A stretch of 63,550 nucleotides of DNA, from contig JAHJYA010000021.1 in the NCBI GenBank assembly GCA_018826895.1, positions 1 through 63,550 of the forward strand, given 5' to 3'. Position numbers and translations under genes: made by a program. The stretch is from Gammaproteobacteria bacterium. GTDB taxonomy: Bacteria; Pseudomonadota; Gammaproteobacteria; Pseudomonadales; Pseudomonadaceae. Positions 31,594 through 41,358 of this stretch are shown here, piece after piece. How positions within the stretch are numbered: position 1 is the stretch's first letter; every line of letters begins with the position of its first letter. Below the pieces are notes generated by a model. It was not told the DNA's origin. It saw nothing but the letters and a program-made list of their open reading frames with translations, and did no database searches.

Positions 31594-31641
31594 TCGTGCA
31601 ACTTGCAATGTCCGTAATGGTGCATCGTGCAGACTGCAACT
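31594..31641 (+). promoter_or_regulatory. Paired upstream activator sites (AlgB-like UAS), copy 1
   Basis: Two copies of a TCGTGCA half-site begin at 31594 (TCGTGCAACTTGCA) and 31625 (TCGTGCAGACTGCA), 31 bp or about three helical turns apart. Both are followed by a partial inverted half TTGCA/CTGCA. They lie about 80 bp upstream of the sigma54 promoter at 31704, the usual range for enhancer sites. Assignment to AlgB is an inference from the adjacent algB gene and from the matching sites upstream of the second copy. Confidence 0.6.
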
Positions 31642-31703
31642 CCGCGCGCCTCTTGAGTTGCTGTAAGTATATGATTTTATTGAATATTTAGGCATGTTCC
31701 GGG

Positions 31704-31720
31704 TTGGCACGAGCGCTGCT
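31704..31720 (+). promoter_or_regulatory. Sigma54 promoter of the first WVF-protein operon
   Basis: TTGGCACGAGCGCTGCT matches the -24/-12 consensus YTGGCACGrNNNTTGCW at all but one fixed position (C for T before GC). GG at 31706 and GC at 31718 are 12 bp apart as required. Transcription would start near 31731, 30 bp before the gene. Confidence 0.78.
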
Positions 31721-31760
31721 AATCACCTCTGTATTGATTGATGCAGATGGAGATGCCCCC

Positions 31761-32015
31761 ATGACCCGCCCACTTCCGCTGTTTTGCGCCGCTGCCATCG
31801 CCCTGGGTGCCGTGTTTGGCCTGCCGTCGCTGCCGGCTTCTCCGGTGCTCGATACCGATTCGCAGTCACTGGCCGAGCGCCGCGCGATTTACCAGGTCAT
31901 GCAGGCTCAGGCCGCGCGCCCTGCTGCTCAGCACCTGGCCATCGAAGTTCAGGGCAACTCGGCGCCTGCGCCGGTGGCCGGCCATCCGCCAGTGACCGAA
32001 CGCTGGGTGTTCTAA
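31761..32015 (+). CDS. Small exported protein ending in Trp-Val-Phe (MucE-like AlgW-activating signal)
   Basis: An 84-aa protein starting at the ATG at 31761, with an N-terminal hydrophobic export signal (LFCAAAIALGAVFGLPSLPAS) and a disordered Ala/Pro-rich body ending ...VTERWVF. In P. aeruginosa the small envelope protein MucE ends in the same WVF, which binds the PDZ domain of AlgW and starts proteolysis of the anti-sigma factor MucA. The protein is otherwise unlike known families as far as I can see. It is expressed from a predicted sigma54 promoter and is followed by a small membrane protein. Its counterpart is at 35702, on the other side of kinB-algB. Confidence 0.75.
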   Translation: MTRPLPLFCAAAIALGAVFGLPSLPASPVLDTDSQSLAERRAIYQVMQAQAARPAAQHLAIEVQGNSAPAPVAGHPPVTERWVF

Positions 32016-32042
32016 GCGCGCTCCCGAGGAAGGAAGAAGACC

Positions 32043-32237
32043 ATGTCCAAAGCCGCATTCACGTTACTCGTTCTACTGAGCCTGGCCGGCGCTGCGCTGC
32101 TGTTCGTACCGCTGCCTGAGTCCCTGGTGACTATGGCCAAGGTGTTGTTCGCGGTGCTATTGGCTGGCTTCGTGGTCGCCCTGGCACTGGGCCGACGTTT
32201 CAAGTTTGATCCGATTTTGCGTTCCAGTATTCGCTAG
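32043..32237 (+). CDS. Small two-helix membrane protein, DUF1328-like
   Basis: A 64-aa protein with two membrane helices (FTLLVLLSLAGAALLFV and VLFAVLLAGFVVALALG) and a basic tail (GRRFKFDPILRSSIR). The second helix and the GRR motif resemble the DUF1328 protein at 36202 ([21 protein letters not shown]). A purine-rich GAGGAAGGAAG precedes the ATG. It is 27 bp after the WVF-protein gene, so it is its operon partner, and its end overlaps the kinB 3' end convergently by four bases. Confidence 0.7.
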   Translation: MSKAAFTLLVLLSLAGAALLFVPLPESLVTMAKVLFAVLLAGFVVALALGRRFKFDPILRSSIR

Positions 32238-34014
32238 AGCGGCAGCGCCATATAGAACTGCGAGCCTTCTCCCGGCCGCGAATACAGGCTGATTCGCCCC
32301 CCGTGCAACTGCACGATCTCCTTGCACAGCGCCAGGCCAAGGCCGGCGCCACCCTTCTTGCGACCGATCTGCACGAACGGCTCGAAGATCCGTCCCTGCT
32401 GGCTGAAGTCGATGCCCTCGCCACTGTCCTGCACGCTGAGAATCAGGCGCTTGCCATGCCGGCGTGCCTGCAGCGTGATGGTGCCGCCGGCCTGGCTGTG
32501 GCGCAGGGCGTTGGCCATCAGGTTGTCGAGTACCCGCTCGATCTGTGCGCGGTCGAGCTGGATGAAGGGCATCTGGCCCATGACCTCTGCAGTCAGGGCG
32601 AGCCCGCCGGCTGCGGCCGCCTCGGCATGACGTAGGCGGGTCTGCTCGACCAGATCCGCAATGTCCACGGGCGCCAGTTCCAGGGTCTGCAGGCCATTCT
32701 GGTAGCGCGAGAAGTTGAGCAGGTCGCTGATCAACTGCACCAGGCGCGCCATCTCCTCGTTGACGGTCTCGGCCAGGTCCAGCTCGCGCGATCCCTCGGC
32801 CAGGTGCAGGCGTTCCTGCAGCAGGCTGAAGGCCATCTGCATACCGGTGACCGGGGTGCGCAGCTCATGGGAGGCGCGCAGGACGAATTCGCTGCGCACG
32901 CGCTCGAAGGTGCGTTGTTCGGTCACGTCACGCAGCACCATGACCGCGCCAACACTACGGCCGTCGTTATGGCTGATCGGGGTAAGCGCCCAGGCCAGCT
33001 GGCGCGTTTCACCGGCAGTTTCGATCTGCAGGTCCTGGGGCGCCTGTTCCAGCAGCTCGCCACGCAGCACCCGCGTCGTGGCGTCGTCGAGATAGGGGCG
33101 GCTAAGCAGCTCGCCGAGGGTGCGACCGCGGGGCTCGGCCAGCCAGAACAATTGACGGATAGCCACCGGGTTGGCGTGTTCGACCCGCCCCTGAGGGTCG
33201 ATGATCACCAGGCCATAGTCGATGCTGTCCAGCACCGCCTGGAGGCGCGTCTGGCTGGCCAGCAGTTCGTCGACATTGTTCGCGGTGTGGTGGCGCAAGG
33301 CTTCGGCCATCAGGCCAAAGCGGCGGCTGAGCAGCGCCATTTCCGCCCAGGGAGACACCGGCAGCACCACATCGAAGTTACCCTGGCCGATATTGTCGGC
33401 GGCTTTGGCCAGCGCCTCGATCGGCGCGCCGAAGCGCCGGGCGATGCTATGGGCAGTGAGTACACCGATGGCCAGGACCGCGACTGCCAGTACGCCGAGC
33501 AGGCCGGCGATCAGCTTGGCCCGCTCGCGCCCGGCAGCTTCTTCTTGGCGGATCCCCGCGATGGCCTGGTTCTGCAGGTCAATCACGCGCATACGGACGG
33601 CGTTGAACGTCTGGCTGAAGTCATTGCCGTCGAGCAGCATCCAGCGGATGCCGGCGGGCTTGCTGAGGGTTTGCAAAAACGTTTCGTAGGCTTGCCGAAC
33701 GGGTTCGAAATACACGCGGGTTGAAGCATGGCCGCTGCCCAGGCCACGATTGAGCAGTTGCTCGAACTCGGCTTGGGACGTGGCCAGGTTGTCGAGGTCG
33801 GGTGTTTCGCTGATCAAGTTGACCAACTGATCGCCCAGGTTGCGACGCATCTCCTGGCTCAGTTCGAAGGTGATCAGGCTCTGGCGAACGGCGTTTTCCT
33901 GATTGAGGTTCATCTGCATGACGCTGACCACGCCAAGCACCAGGCCGAGCAGGGCCACGGTGATCAGCGCGGAAAAGCTCAGAAACAGCCGCGTACGCAG
34001 CGCCATGGCAAGCT

Positions 34015-34018
<4 letters not shown>
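32234..34018 (-). CDS. kinB: Sensor histidine kinase KinB
   Basis: Inner-membrane partner of AlgB, 594 aa (595 in P. aeruginosa). Membrane helices at about 10-35 and 168-190 enclose the periplasmic four-helix sensor. Then HAMP (about 190-242), PAS (about 255-370), HisKA with His384 (FVLRASHELRTPVTG) and the ATPase lobe with N-box NLMANALRHSQAGG and DSGEGIDFSQQ. The conserved proline after the H-box is present. In P. aeruginosa KinB acts largely as an AlgB phosphatase, and its loss turns on alginate production in a way that needs AlgB, RpoN and AlgW. It overlaps the algB stop by four bases. Confidence 0.94.
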
Positions 34019-35361
<1,343 letters not shown>

Positions 35362-35404
35362 CTAAAAGGGCTCCGAAGTGATTGCAGAGTTTAGTCCAGA
35401 AAGG

Positions 35405-35423
35405 TTCGTGCAAGTTGCACGAA
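35405..35423. promoter_or_regulatory. Perfect palindrome in the algB leader
   Basis: TTCGTGCAAGTTGCACGAA is a 19-bp perfect inverted repeat 44 bp before the algB start and about 200 bp before the sigma54 promoter at 35612. It looks like the full-dyad version of the TCGTGCA half-sites in both UAS clusters. It may serve algB autoregulation, the divergent operon, or both. Confidence 0.65.
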
Positions 35424-35502
35424 AATTTTCCAAGCCGTTATGTCAGGCCAAGGCCTCTTTGTACTTCCTACTGTTGAGGTCGTTGAGCCGAGCCGCAGAC
35501 GG

Positions 35503-35550
35503 TCGTGCAAAACGCCCGAGGGCAAAATCGTTGATCGTGCAGGATGCCGT
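35503..35550 (+). promoter_or_regulatory. Paired upstream activator sites (AlgB-like UAS), copy 2
   Basis: TCGTGCAA at 35503 and TCGTGCAG at 35535 are 32 bp apart, the second starting 79 bp upstream of the -24 element. In copy 1 the first site also continues with A and the second with G, and the spacings are 31 and 81 bp. The second halves of the dyads are degenerate here. Confidence 0.58.
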
Positions 35551-35611
35551 TCCAAATAATTTATGTGTTTTTTAAGTTGCTGATTTTATTGATTATTTTT
35601 ATCGGTAAAGG

Positions 35612-35628
35612 TTGGCATGAGCGCTGCA
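35612..35628 (+). promoter_or_regulatory. Sigma54 promoter of the second WVF-protein operon
   Basis: TTGGCATGAGCGCTGCA has GG at 35614 and GC at 35626 with the required spacing, and shares the AGCGCTGC spacer and -12 with the first copy. Upstream lies an AT-rich tract (GATTTTATTGATTATTTTTA) that could bend or bind IHF. Transcription would start near 35640, about 62 bp before the gene. Confidence 0.75.
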
Positions 35629-35701
35629 ATATCCTGAGCATTAGCAAGGCACGACGTGTTGTGAACTTGCCCCCTACAGAGACCCGCAGGAGGACTTCAG
35701 G

Positions 35702-35950
35702 ATGAAAAGCCAGCATCTGTATGCACTGCTTCTCGGCAATGGATTGTTCACTGCTGCGGCCCTGACGGTACTCGTGGGGGGCGCAGTAGCAACGCCTGCA
35801 GTTAGCGCCACGCCTAGCTCGTCGTTGAGTGTGTCCGCGCCCGTTCAGCGGCAGTGGTCCCACGCGCCGATGGGGCATGTATTGCCCGTCGCGCGTACGG
35901 TTTCGAGCGAAGCCAGTCAGCGCCCTGCCTTACCGACTTGGGTCTTTTGA
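35702..35950 (+). CDS. Small exported protein ending in Trp-Val-Phe (MucE-like), second copy
   Basis: An 82-aa protein with a GCAGGAGGA ribosome-binding site, an export signal (YALLLGNGLFTAAALTVLVGGAVATPAVSA) and a Ser/Pro-rich, probably disordered body that ends ...LPTWVF. It shares little with the protein at 31761 beyond length, export signal and the C-terminal WVF, as expected if only the exposed tail matters. It heads a run of four small genes (to 36968) behind a sigma54 promoter. Confidence 0.75.
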   Translation: MKSQHLYALLLGNGLFTAAALTVLVGGAVATPAVSATPSSSLSVSAPVQRQWSHAPMGHVLPVARTVSSEASQRPALPTWVF

Positions 35951-35962
35951 GGAGTCATCACC

Positions 35963-36148
35963 ATGCTGATGTTCATCATTCTACTCGCGGTGCTTGTCAG
36001 TGTTTTGTTGGCCATGTTGGGCAGTGCGCTGTTGATGGGTAACGCCTTGTGTGAAAGCCATTACCTCAATGACCTAGACGATGCGCGAAGCGCCGAGCCT
36101 GAGTCGACCCCTAACTCTGCCTGGCAGGACAACGCTCTGCCGGGCTGA
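35963..36148 (+). CDS. Small membrane protein with acidic tail
   Basis: A 61-aa protein: one hydrophobic N-terminal helix ([26 protein letters not shown]) and a soluble acidic tail containing a single Cys. TTGAGGAG precedes the ATG and the gene starts 12 bp after the WVF-protein stop, so it is co-transcribed. I do not recognise a family. It may be a small regulator or assembly partner in the envelope. Confidence 0.6.
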   Translation: MLMFIILLAVLVSVLLAMLGSALLMGNALCESHYLNDLDDARSAEPESTPNSAWQDNALPG

Positions 36149-36201
36149 CGTTTGCACCTGTGTCACCGCAACACCCTTCCATTGAAAAAAGGAGATACAC
36201 C

Positions 36202-36366
36202 ATGTTGAGTTGGGCTATTACGTTTCTGATCATCGCCATCATTGCCGCTGTTCTGGGCTTCGGTGGTATTGCAGGTACCGCGACCGGTATCGCCAAAATC
36301 CTCTTCGTGGTTTTTCTGGTGATGTTCGTGGTCTCGTTCATCATGGGCCGCCGACCGCGCGGTTAG
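36202..36366 (+). CDS. DUF1328 family small membrane protein (YtjA type)
   Basis: A 54-aa protein with two hydrophobic helices and a GRRPRG tail, the standard length and sequence of DUF1328 ([24 protein letters not shown]). The start at 36202 follows AAAAAGGAGA. Members are abundant stress-associated membrane peptides of unknown function. Third gene of the predicted sigma54 operon. Confidence 0.9.
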   Translation: MLSWAITFLIIAIIAAVLGFGGIAGTATGIAKILFVVFLVMFVVSFIMGRRPRG

Positions 36367-36420
36367 AGCCCATTCCCGGGAGCACCTCTTTTTACGGTGC
36401 GCTCGGGTGGCTATCACGAG

Positions 36421-36436
36421 GCGCCCCCAGGGGCGC
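36421..36436. other. Short GC hairpin upstream of ivy
   Basis: GCGCCCC and GGGGCGC pair perfectly around CA in the 137-bp gap before ivy. There is no T-run. It could be a processing or attenuation element that separates ivy from the small-protein genes. Confidence 0.4.
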
Positions 36437-36503
36437 TACGCTGATTTCGGTTCGCGGGTTGCTACCAAAAGCACCGGTGAGCGAGTTGTACAAGGAGAAT
36501 GCC

Positions 36504-36968
36504 ATGACCCCGTGCAAAGGCTTCAAAGGCCTGTTCGCTGGGCTGATGCTGGCGGCGGCGGTGCCTGCAGTAGCGGATACCGATGCGCAATTTCGCCTCA
36601 ATGAATTACTGTCCAGCGACGCCGAGTACCGTGAAACCTGGCAATCGCTGGTCGAGCACGAAAGCCGCCTGCCGGAATGGGTGCTCAACTTGAGTGGCGT
36701 GGCTACGCCCATGAACGCCGTCGAAGACGATGGTGATCGCTATCTGGTGGGCCAGCTGTGCGAAACCGAGCGCTGCGATAAGCGCCTCTATGTCGCCTTC
36801 AGTTGGGACAAGGACAGTGCCTATGCGCTTTACGTGCAGGTGCCGGCCGGTTTGCCAGCCGACAAGTCGCCTAGCCAACACGCCGACAAACGCTGGTTTG
36901 GCGAGCCCGACGAGACCCAGCAGGCGATCCTCGAAGAAGCGCTCAAGCGCGACCCCAACTGGTACTAA
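36504..36968 (+). CDS. ivy: Ivy-type inhibitor of C-type lysozyme
   Basis: Periplasmic lysozyme inhibitor, 154 aa, starting at the ATG at 36504 after AAGGAG. The signal peptide ends at VPAVA/DTDA. The body has the Ivy pattern, including the disulfide-bounded loop CETERCDKR that in E. coli Ivy (CKPHDC) inserts into the lysozyme active site, and LPEWVLNLSGVATPM. It corresponds to PA5481 in PAO1. It may be part of the upstream sigma54 operon, which would tie lysozyme defence to AlgB. Confidence 0.87.
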   Translation: MTPCKGFKGLFAGLMLAAAVPAVADTDAQFRLNELLSSDAEYRETWQSLVEHESRLPEWVLNLSGVATPMNAVEDDGDRYLVGQLCETERCDKRLYVAFSWDKDSAYALYVQVPAGLPADKSPSQHADKRWFGEPDETQQAILEEALKRDPNWY

Positions 36969-37098
36969 GGCGCCTGCTATTACTGTTTATGTGCATAGCG
37001 ACTAGCGCCGCTTAATCCAGAGGCGTATCGCGCACGACCTCAGACCCCCTCACCGCCTCTGGCACGTTATCATCCCCGGCATTGACTGGAGGTGATGC

Positions 37099-38328
37099 AT
37101 GCTCAACGGCCTGTGGCTGAGTTTTTTCGTGGTGGCGGCAATCGCCGGCTTTTCGCGCTGGCTAATAGGCGATGACCCTGCCGTGTTCAGCGCCATGGTG
37201 GAAAGCCTGTTCGCCATGGCCAAGCTGTCCGTTGAGGTGATGGTGCTGCTGTTCGGTACCCTGACCCTGTGGCTGGGCCTGCTGCGTATCGCCGAGCAAG
37301 CCGGCCTGGTAAATGCCTTGGCACGAGCCCTCGGGCCATTGTTCGCGCGGCTGATGCCCGAAGTGCCACGGGGCCACCCGGCGCTCGGGCTGATCACCAT
37401 GAACTTCGCCGCCAACGGCCTGGGCCTGGACAACGCCGCCACGCCCATTGGCCTCAAGGCAATGCGCGCGCTGCAGGAGCTGAACCCCAGCAGCACCACG
37501 GCGAGCAACGCACAGATCCTCTTTCTGGTGCTCAACGCGTCCTCGTTGACCCTGCTGCCGGTGACCATCTTCATGTACCGCGCCCAGCAGGGCGCGCCCG
37601 ACCCTACCCTGGTGTTCCTGCCGATTCTCCTGGCGACCAGCGCCTCGACCCTGGTCGGTCTGCTGTCAGTGGCGCTGATGCAGCGCCTGCGCCTGTGGGA
37701 CCCGGTAGTCCTGGCCTACTTGATCCCCGGCGCACTGGCCCTGGGCGGCTTTATGGCGCTGCTCGCCGGGCTGTCGGCCACGGCTCTGGGCGCGCTGTCC
37801 TCGCTGCTCGGCAACCTCACGTTGTTCGGCATCATCCTGCTGTTTCTGCTGCTTGGCGCGGTAAAGCGGGTACCGGTCTACGAGCAATTTATCGAGGGCG
37901 CGCGCGAGGGTTTCGATGTTGCCAAGAGCCTTCTGCCTTATCTGGTGGCGATGCTCTGCGCGGTCGGCGTGCTGCGTGCTTCCGGGGCTCTGGAATTCGG
38001 CCTCGATGGCATCCGCTGGCTGGTCGAGTGGGGGGGCTGGGACACCCGCTTTGTTGATGCACTGCCCACCGCTCTGGTCAAACCGTTTTCTGGCAGTGCG
38101 GCCCGCGCCATGCTGATCGAAACCATGCAGACCCAAGGTGTCGACAGCTTCCCGGCGCTGGTCGCCGCGACCATCCAGGGCAGTACCGAAACCACCTTCT
38201 ATGTGCTGGCGGTGTACTTTGGCGCCGTGGGCATTCAGCGCGCCCGCCATGCGGTGGGCTGTGCCCTGCTCGCCGAGTTTGCCGGCGTGGTGGCGGCTAT
38301 TATGGTGTGTTACTGGTTCTTCGCCTGA
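37099..38328 (+). CDS. Nucleoside-recognition (Gate) domain membrane protein, SpmA-SpmB fusion
   Basis: A 409-aa membrane protein in which the two halves match SpmA (about 1-195, including [29 protein letters not shown]) and SpmB (about 215-409, including [25 protein letters not shown] and [15 protein letters not shown]). In spore formers these are separate maturation proteins; in pseudomonads the fusion is a putative transporter of unknown substrate. A strong GGAGGT precedes the ATG at 37099. Confidence 0.88.
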   Translation: MLNGLWLSFFVVAAIAGFSRWLIGDDPAVFSAMVESLFAMAKLSVEVMVLLFGTLTLWLGLLRIAEQAGLVNALARALGPLFARLMPEVPRGHPALGLITMNFAANGLGLDNAATPIGLKAMRALQELNPSSTTASNAQILFLVLNASSLTLLPVTIFMYRAQQGAPDPTLVFLPILLATSASTLVGLLSVALMQRLRLWDPVVLAYLIPGALALGGFMALLAGLSATALGALSSLLGNLTLFGIILLFLLLGAVKRVPVYEQFIEGAREGFDVAKSLLPYLVAMLCAVGVLRASGALEFGLDGIRWLVEWGGWDTRFVDALPTALVKPFSGSAARAMLIETMQTQGVDSFPALVAATIQGSTETTFYVLAVYFGAVGIQRARHAVGCALLAEFAGVVAAIMVCYWFFA

Positions 38329-38431
38329 CGGGCAAGCTGAGTCGCGATGCCGAAGGTGGCTGCTCAAGCAGCAGTGGTTCCACTGCCGACAACTGTACTA
38401 TTATTGTACGTTTAAAGGCCGGGGTATAAGT

Positions 38432-40045
38432 ATGTGGTCGGTTCGTGCGCGTTTGATCAGTCTGGCGATGACCATGCTGCTGAGCTGCCTGGTGATTGGG
38501 GTATTCGGTCTCTACGGCTTGAAGAGCACCGTGGCTGGCCTCAACACCGTCTACCTGGATCGTGTGGTGCCCCTTCGCGACTTGAAGCTAATCGCCGACT
38601 TATATGCCGTGCAGGTGGTCGACGCCAGTCACAAGGCGCGCAACGGTAACTTCAGCTATGCCGAAGGATTGCGTGAAATCGAAAAGGCTGAAGCCGATAT
38701 TGAGCGTATCTGGCAGGCTTACCTGGCCACACATTTGATCACCGAGGAGCAGCGCCTGATCGAGCGCATCACGCCGCTGATGGCAGCCTCCCAGGAGCCC
38801 TTGCAGCGTCTCAAGGCCAGCCTGCGTACTAACGATTCTGCGCTGCTCGATGGGTTTGTCCGCGATGAGCTCTATGCTCTTATTGACCCCCTCTCCGGCC
38901 TGTTTTCCGAATTGATTGAGGTGCAACTGGGCGAAGCACGTCGGCAGTACGAGCTGGGCCAGGCCACGTATGCATCTAATCGCCTACTGGTGTTCTCGTT
39001 GCTACTGCTGACCTTGGCTGGTGGCGCCTTGTTCGCTTGGGTGATTGGCCGGCAGTTGCTCAGGCAACTGGGTGCCGAGCCGGTCGAGCTGGAGCAGCGC
39101 GCTCGCTTGGTCGCCGAAGGGCAACTGACTGCCATGGCGCTACAGGGTGAGCCGACGGGCGTATTGCGCTCGGTAGAAACCATGCGCAAATACCTGCATG
39201 GGATGATCCAGCAGATCAACGGCGGCAGCGAACAGATCGAGACGGCTGCACTGCAATTGGCCACGTCCGCTGATCAAGTTCTAAGTGGTGCTAATCAGCA
39301 AGCCATCATTGCCTCCAGCATGGCCGCTGCCGTTGAACAGTTGTCCGTGAGCATCGGCCATATTGCCGACAGCGCCCAGCAAGCTGACAGCACGGCACAG
39401 GTGGCGGGCGAAGCCAGTGTGGTGGGGATGCAGGTGATGGGCGAAGCGCTGCGCGAGATCGAGCAGGTGGCCCAATTGGTGGCACGCAGTGCGAGCGACA
39501 TCGATGCGCTGGCGGAGCAGTCGGCCAATATCACCACCATTGTCGGTGTCATCCGCGGGATTGCCGAACAGACCAATCTGTTGGCCCTCAACGCCGCCAT
39601 CGAAGCTGCGCGAGCAGGCGATCAAGGCCGCGGCTTCGCCGTGGTGGCCGATGAGGTGCGCAGCTTGGCGGCCCGCACGGCGCAGTCGACCACGGAAATC
39701 GTCGGGTTGGTCTCGGCGATCCAGACTGGCATGGGTACCGCCCGCGAAAGCATGGCTAATGGGCGTGAGCGGGTGGGTACAGGCCTGCAATTGGTTGGCC
39801 AGGTCGGCGAAGCGATGACGCGCATCAAGCACGCCATGCACGAAAGCCAGTCGGCTGCCGGGGGCATTGCGCTTTCGCTCAAGGAGCAACGTGCGGCTAG
39901 TGACGAGGTGGCGTTGAACGTTGAGCGGGTGGCGCAAATCGTCGAAGAAAATACCGCTGCTCAGCAGGGTATCGCGCAGTCGACCCATGCCTTGCAGACT
40001 CTGGGGCATGATCTCGCGCAACTGACTCGGCGCTTTCGTCTGTAG
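38432..40045 (+). CDS. Methyl-accepting chemotaxis protein with four-helix-bundle sensor
   Basis: A 537-aa chemoreceptor; the ATG at 38432 starts a proper membrane helix, while the upstream part of the open frame overlaps the SpmAB gene in another frame. Helix 1 (about 9-31), a periplasmic 4HB_MCP-type sensor (about 32-188), helix 2 (about 190-212), HAMP, then the signalling domain. The hairpin tip reads [21 protein letters not shown] followed by [14 protein letters not shown]. No C-terminal CheR/CheB-docking pentapeptide is present. Ligand unknown. It is not obviously linked to the CheR/CheB genes 9 kb away. Confidence 0.9.
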   Translation: MWSVRARLISLAMTMLLSCLVIGVFGLYGLKSTVAGLNTVYLDRVVPLRDLKLIADLYAVQVVDASHKARNGNFSYAEGLREIEKAEADIERIWQAYLATHLITEEQRLIERITPLMAASQEPLQRLKASLRTNDSALLDGFVRDELYALIDPLSGLFSELIEVQLGEARRQYELGQATYASNRLLVFSLLLLTLAGGALFAWVIGRQLLRQLGAEPVELEQRARLVAEGQLTAMALQGEPTGVLRSVETMRKYLHGMIQQINGGSEQIETAALQLATSADQVLSGANQQAIIASSMAAAVEQLSVSIGHIADSAQQADSTAQVAGEASVVGMQVMGEALREIEQVAQLVARSASDIDALAEQSANITTIVGVIRGIAEQTNLLALNAAIEAARAGDQGRGFAVVADEVRSLAARTAQSTTEIVGLVSAIQTGMGTARESMANGRERVGTGLQLVGQVGEAMTRIKHAMHESQSAAGGIALSLKEQRAASDEVALNVERVAQIVEENTAAQQGIAQSTHALQTLGHDLAQLTRRFRL

Positions 40046-40049
40046 CGCC

Positions 40050-41069
40050 TCAATCGACCTTGAAGCGCAACACGCCGATCATCTGTCCGGCCTCGGTGAG
40101 CACCTGGACTTGCCAGCGCCCGGCGGGCTCGGCTGGGAAGTTCTGCTTGTGGGTCCAGGCGCGGTAGCCATTCTTGCGCCCGCCGTGGATATCCAGGGCG
40201 ATCCGATCCACTTCCTGGCCGTTGTGCCGCCAGACGTGGTAAATCCGCTCATCGAGACCACGCGGGGCGTTGATCGCGGTGTAGGCGAACAGCCCGGTAC
40301 TGCGCAGTTCTTCGCTGCTGACCTGCTGCAAGCCTTCGCCCGGTGAGCGATTGGCGTCGTCGAACTGAGTCGTCACTGCCACTTCGGTCAGCCACAGCGT
40401 CGCGGGCGGCACCCAGGTGCGCGCCAGCCAGCCACCGGCGCCCAGGGCCAGGGTCAGGCCGATCAGCAGCAGCCCACGCCACCAGCGGCGCACGGTAATC
40501 AGGCCGAGCAGGCTGGGAAACGACAGCAGTACGGCCGCGCCCAGTGCTAACTGGTAGCTCTGCGGCGTGGTCAGTTTGAGGATGATTGGCAGGGCCGTGA
40601 GCAGCACGGCGAACAGCGCCAGGGTGTGATACGCCAAATACAGCCAGCGCCGCGGCGCCAGCCAGCGGTAGTACAGCGGGTCGACGATCGACACCAGCGC
40701 AGCGCCGGCGAGCAGGCCGCTGAACAGCAACTGGCCGCTGTTCCAGGTGGTGGTGATAAAGAAGAACGGTAGGACGAAGAACAGGCTTTCCTGGTGGATC
40801 ATTTGCGTCGCGTAGCGCAGCAGCGGGGGCGGCAGCTCGAAACCGAACCAGGCGGCGATGCGTTCGCGCAGGACATTTTCGAGAAACAGCCACAACCAGC
40901 TGACCAGCATCACTGCGGCGAGGACCCGCGCCAGCTCGGCCTGACGATCGACCAGCAGAAAACTGCCGACCCCGGAAACGAAACCAAATACCGCAACCGC
41001 ACCGGGGTGCCGCTGGATCAGCGCAATCAGACGCAGGACGATATGCTTGCAGTGGTTCAGGGCGCTCAA
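40050..41069 (-). CDS. DUF5924 membrane protein with C-terminal DUF2914
   Basis: A 339-aa protein with six or seven membrane helices in the first 220 residues and a soluble C-terminal domain of the DUF2914 type (STGLFAYTAINAPRGLDERI, VWRHNGQEVDRIALDIHGGR, YRAWTHKQNFP). The topology suggests that the soluble part faces the periplasm. Function unknown. It converges on the chemoreceptor gene with four bases between stops. Confidence 0.8.
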   Translation of the reverse strand: MSALNHCKHIVLRLIALIQRHPGAVAVFGFVSGVGSFLLVDRQAELARVLAAVMLVSWLWLFLENVLRERIAAWFGFELPPPLLRYATQMIHQESLFFVLPFFFITTTWNSGQLLFSGLLAGAALVSIVDPLYYRWLAPRRWLYLAYHTLALFAVLLTALPIILKLTTPQSYQLALGAAVLLSFPSLLGLITVRRWWRGLLLIGLTLALGAGGWLARTWVPPATLWLTEVAVTTQFDDANRSPGEGLQQVSSEELRSTGLFAYTAINAPRGLDERIYHVWRHNGQEVDRIALDIHGGRKNGYRAWTHKQNFPAEPAGRWQVQVLTEAGQMIGVLRFKVD

Positions 41070-41331
41070 GAGGCTCTCGCGGATTGATCAATGGCGGCGC
41101 GCAGGATACTGCATCGGCGCCTGGCGCGCGGTTGCCATTCGGCGCCGTTTATCTGCGCCATTGCCTTCGCGTCGAGCGCACGTGGCATAGTCGCAGAAGC
41201 TGCACCAGGCGGGGGCTGGCACGGATGGTTACATCCGGGCAGCGGCTTTTATGGCCAGGAATCACGCAAAGCGCTCGCCAGCGGTTAGACTTTCAGGCCT
41301 CCGTGCGTGGCCCACGAGGTGCGTGCGGATC

Positions 41332-41339
41332 AACAACAA
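41332..41339 (+). promoter_or_regulatory. Crc/Hfq catabolite-repression (CA) motif before the TAXI gene
   Basis: AACAACAA fits AAnAAnAA and lies immediately upstream of the AAAAGGA ribosome-binding site of the gene at 41359. This is the classic position for Hfq-Crc translational repression in Pseudomonas. Confidence 0.65.
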
Positions 41340-41358
41340 CCAGAAAAGGAAACTTCCC

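Noticed and set aside
37269..38057. Plus-strand open frame of 262 codons inside the SpmAB gene.
   Set aside because: Shifted frame of the membrane-protein gene; composition is Arg/Gly/Pro-rich and shows no domain.
38138..38431. N-terminal extension of the chemoreceptor (98 codons).
   Set aside because: It overlaps the SpmAB gene in another frame; the chemoreceptor's first membrane helix begins at 38432.
41187..41210. Third sigma54 promoter (TGGCATAGTCGCAGAAGC) before the TAXI gene.
   Set aside because: The GG to GC distance is wrong and no -12 TTGCA-like element is present.
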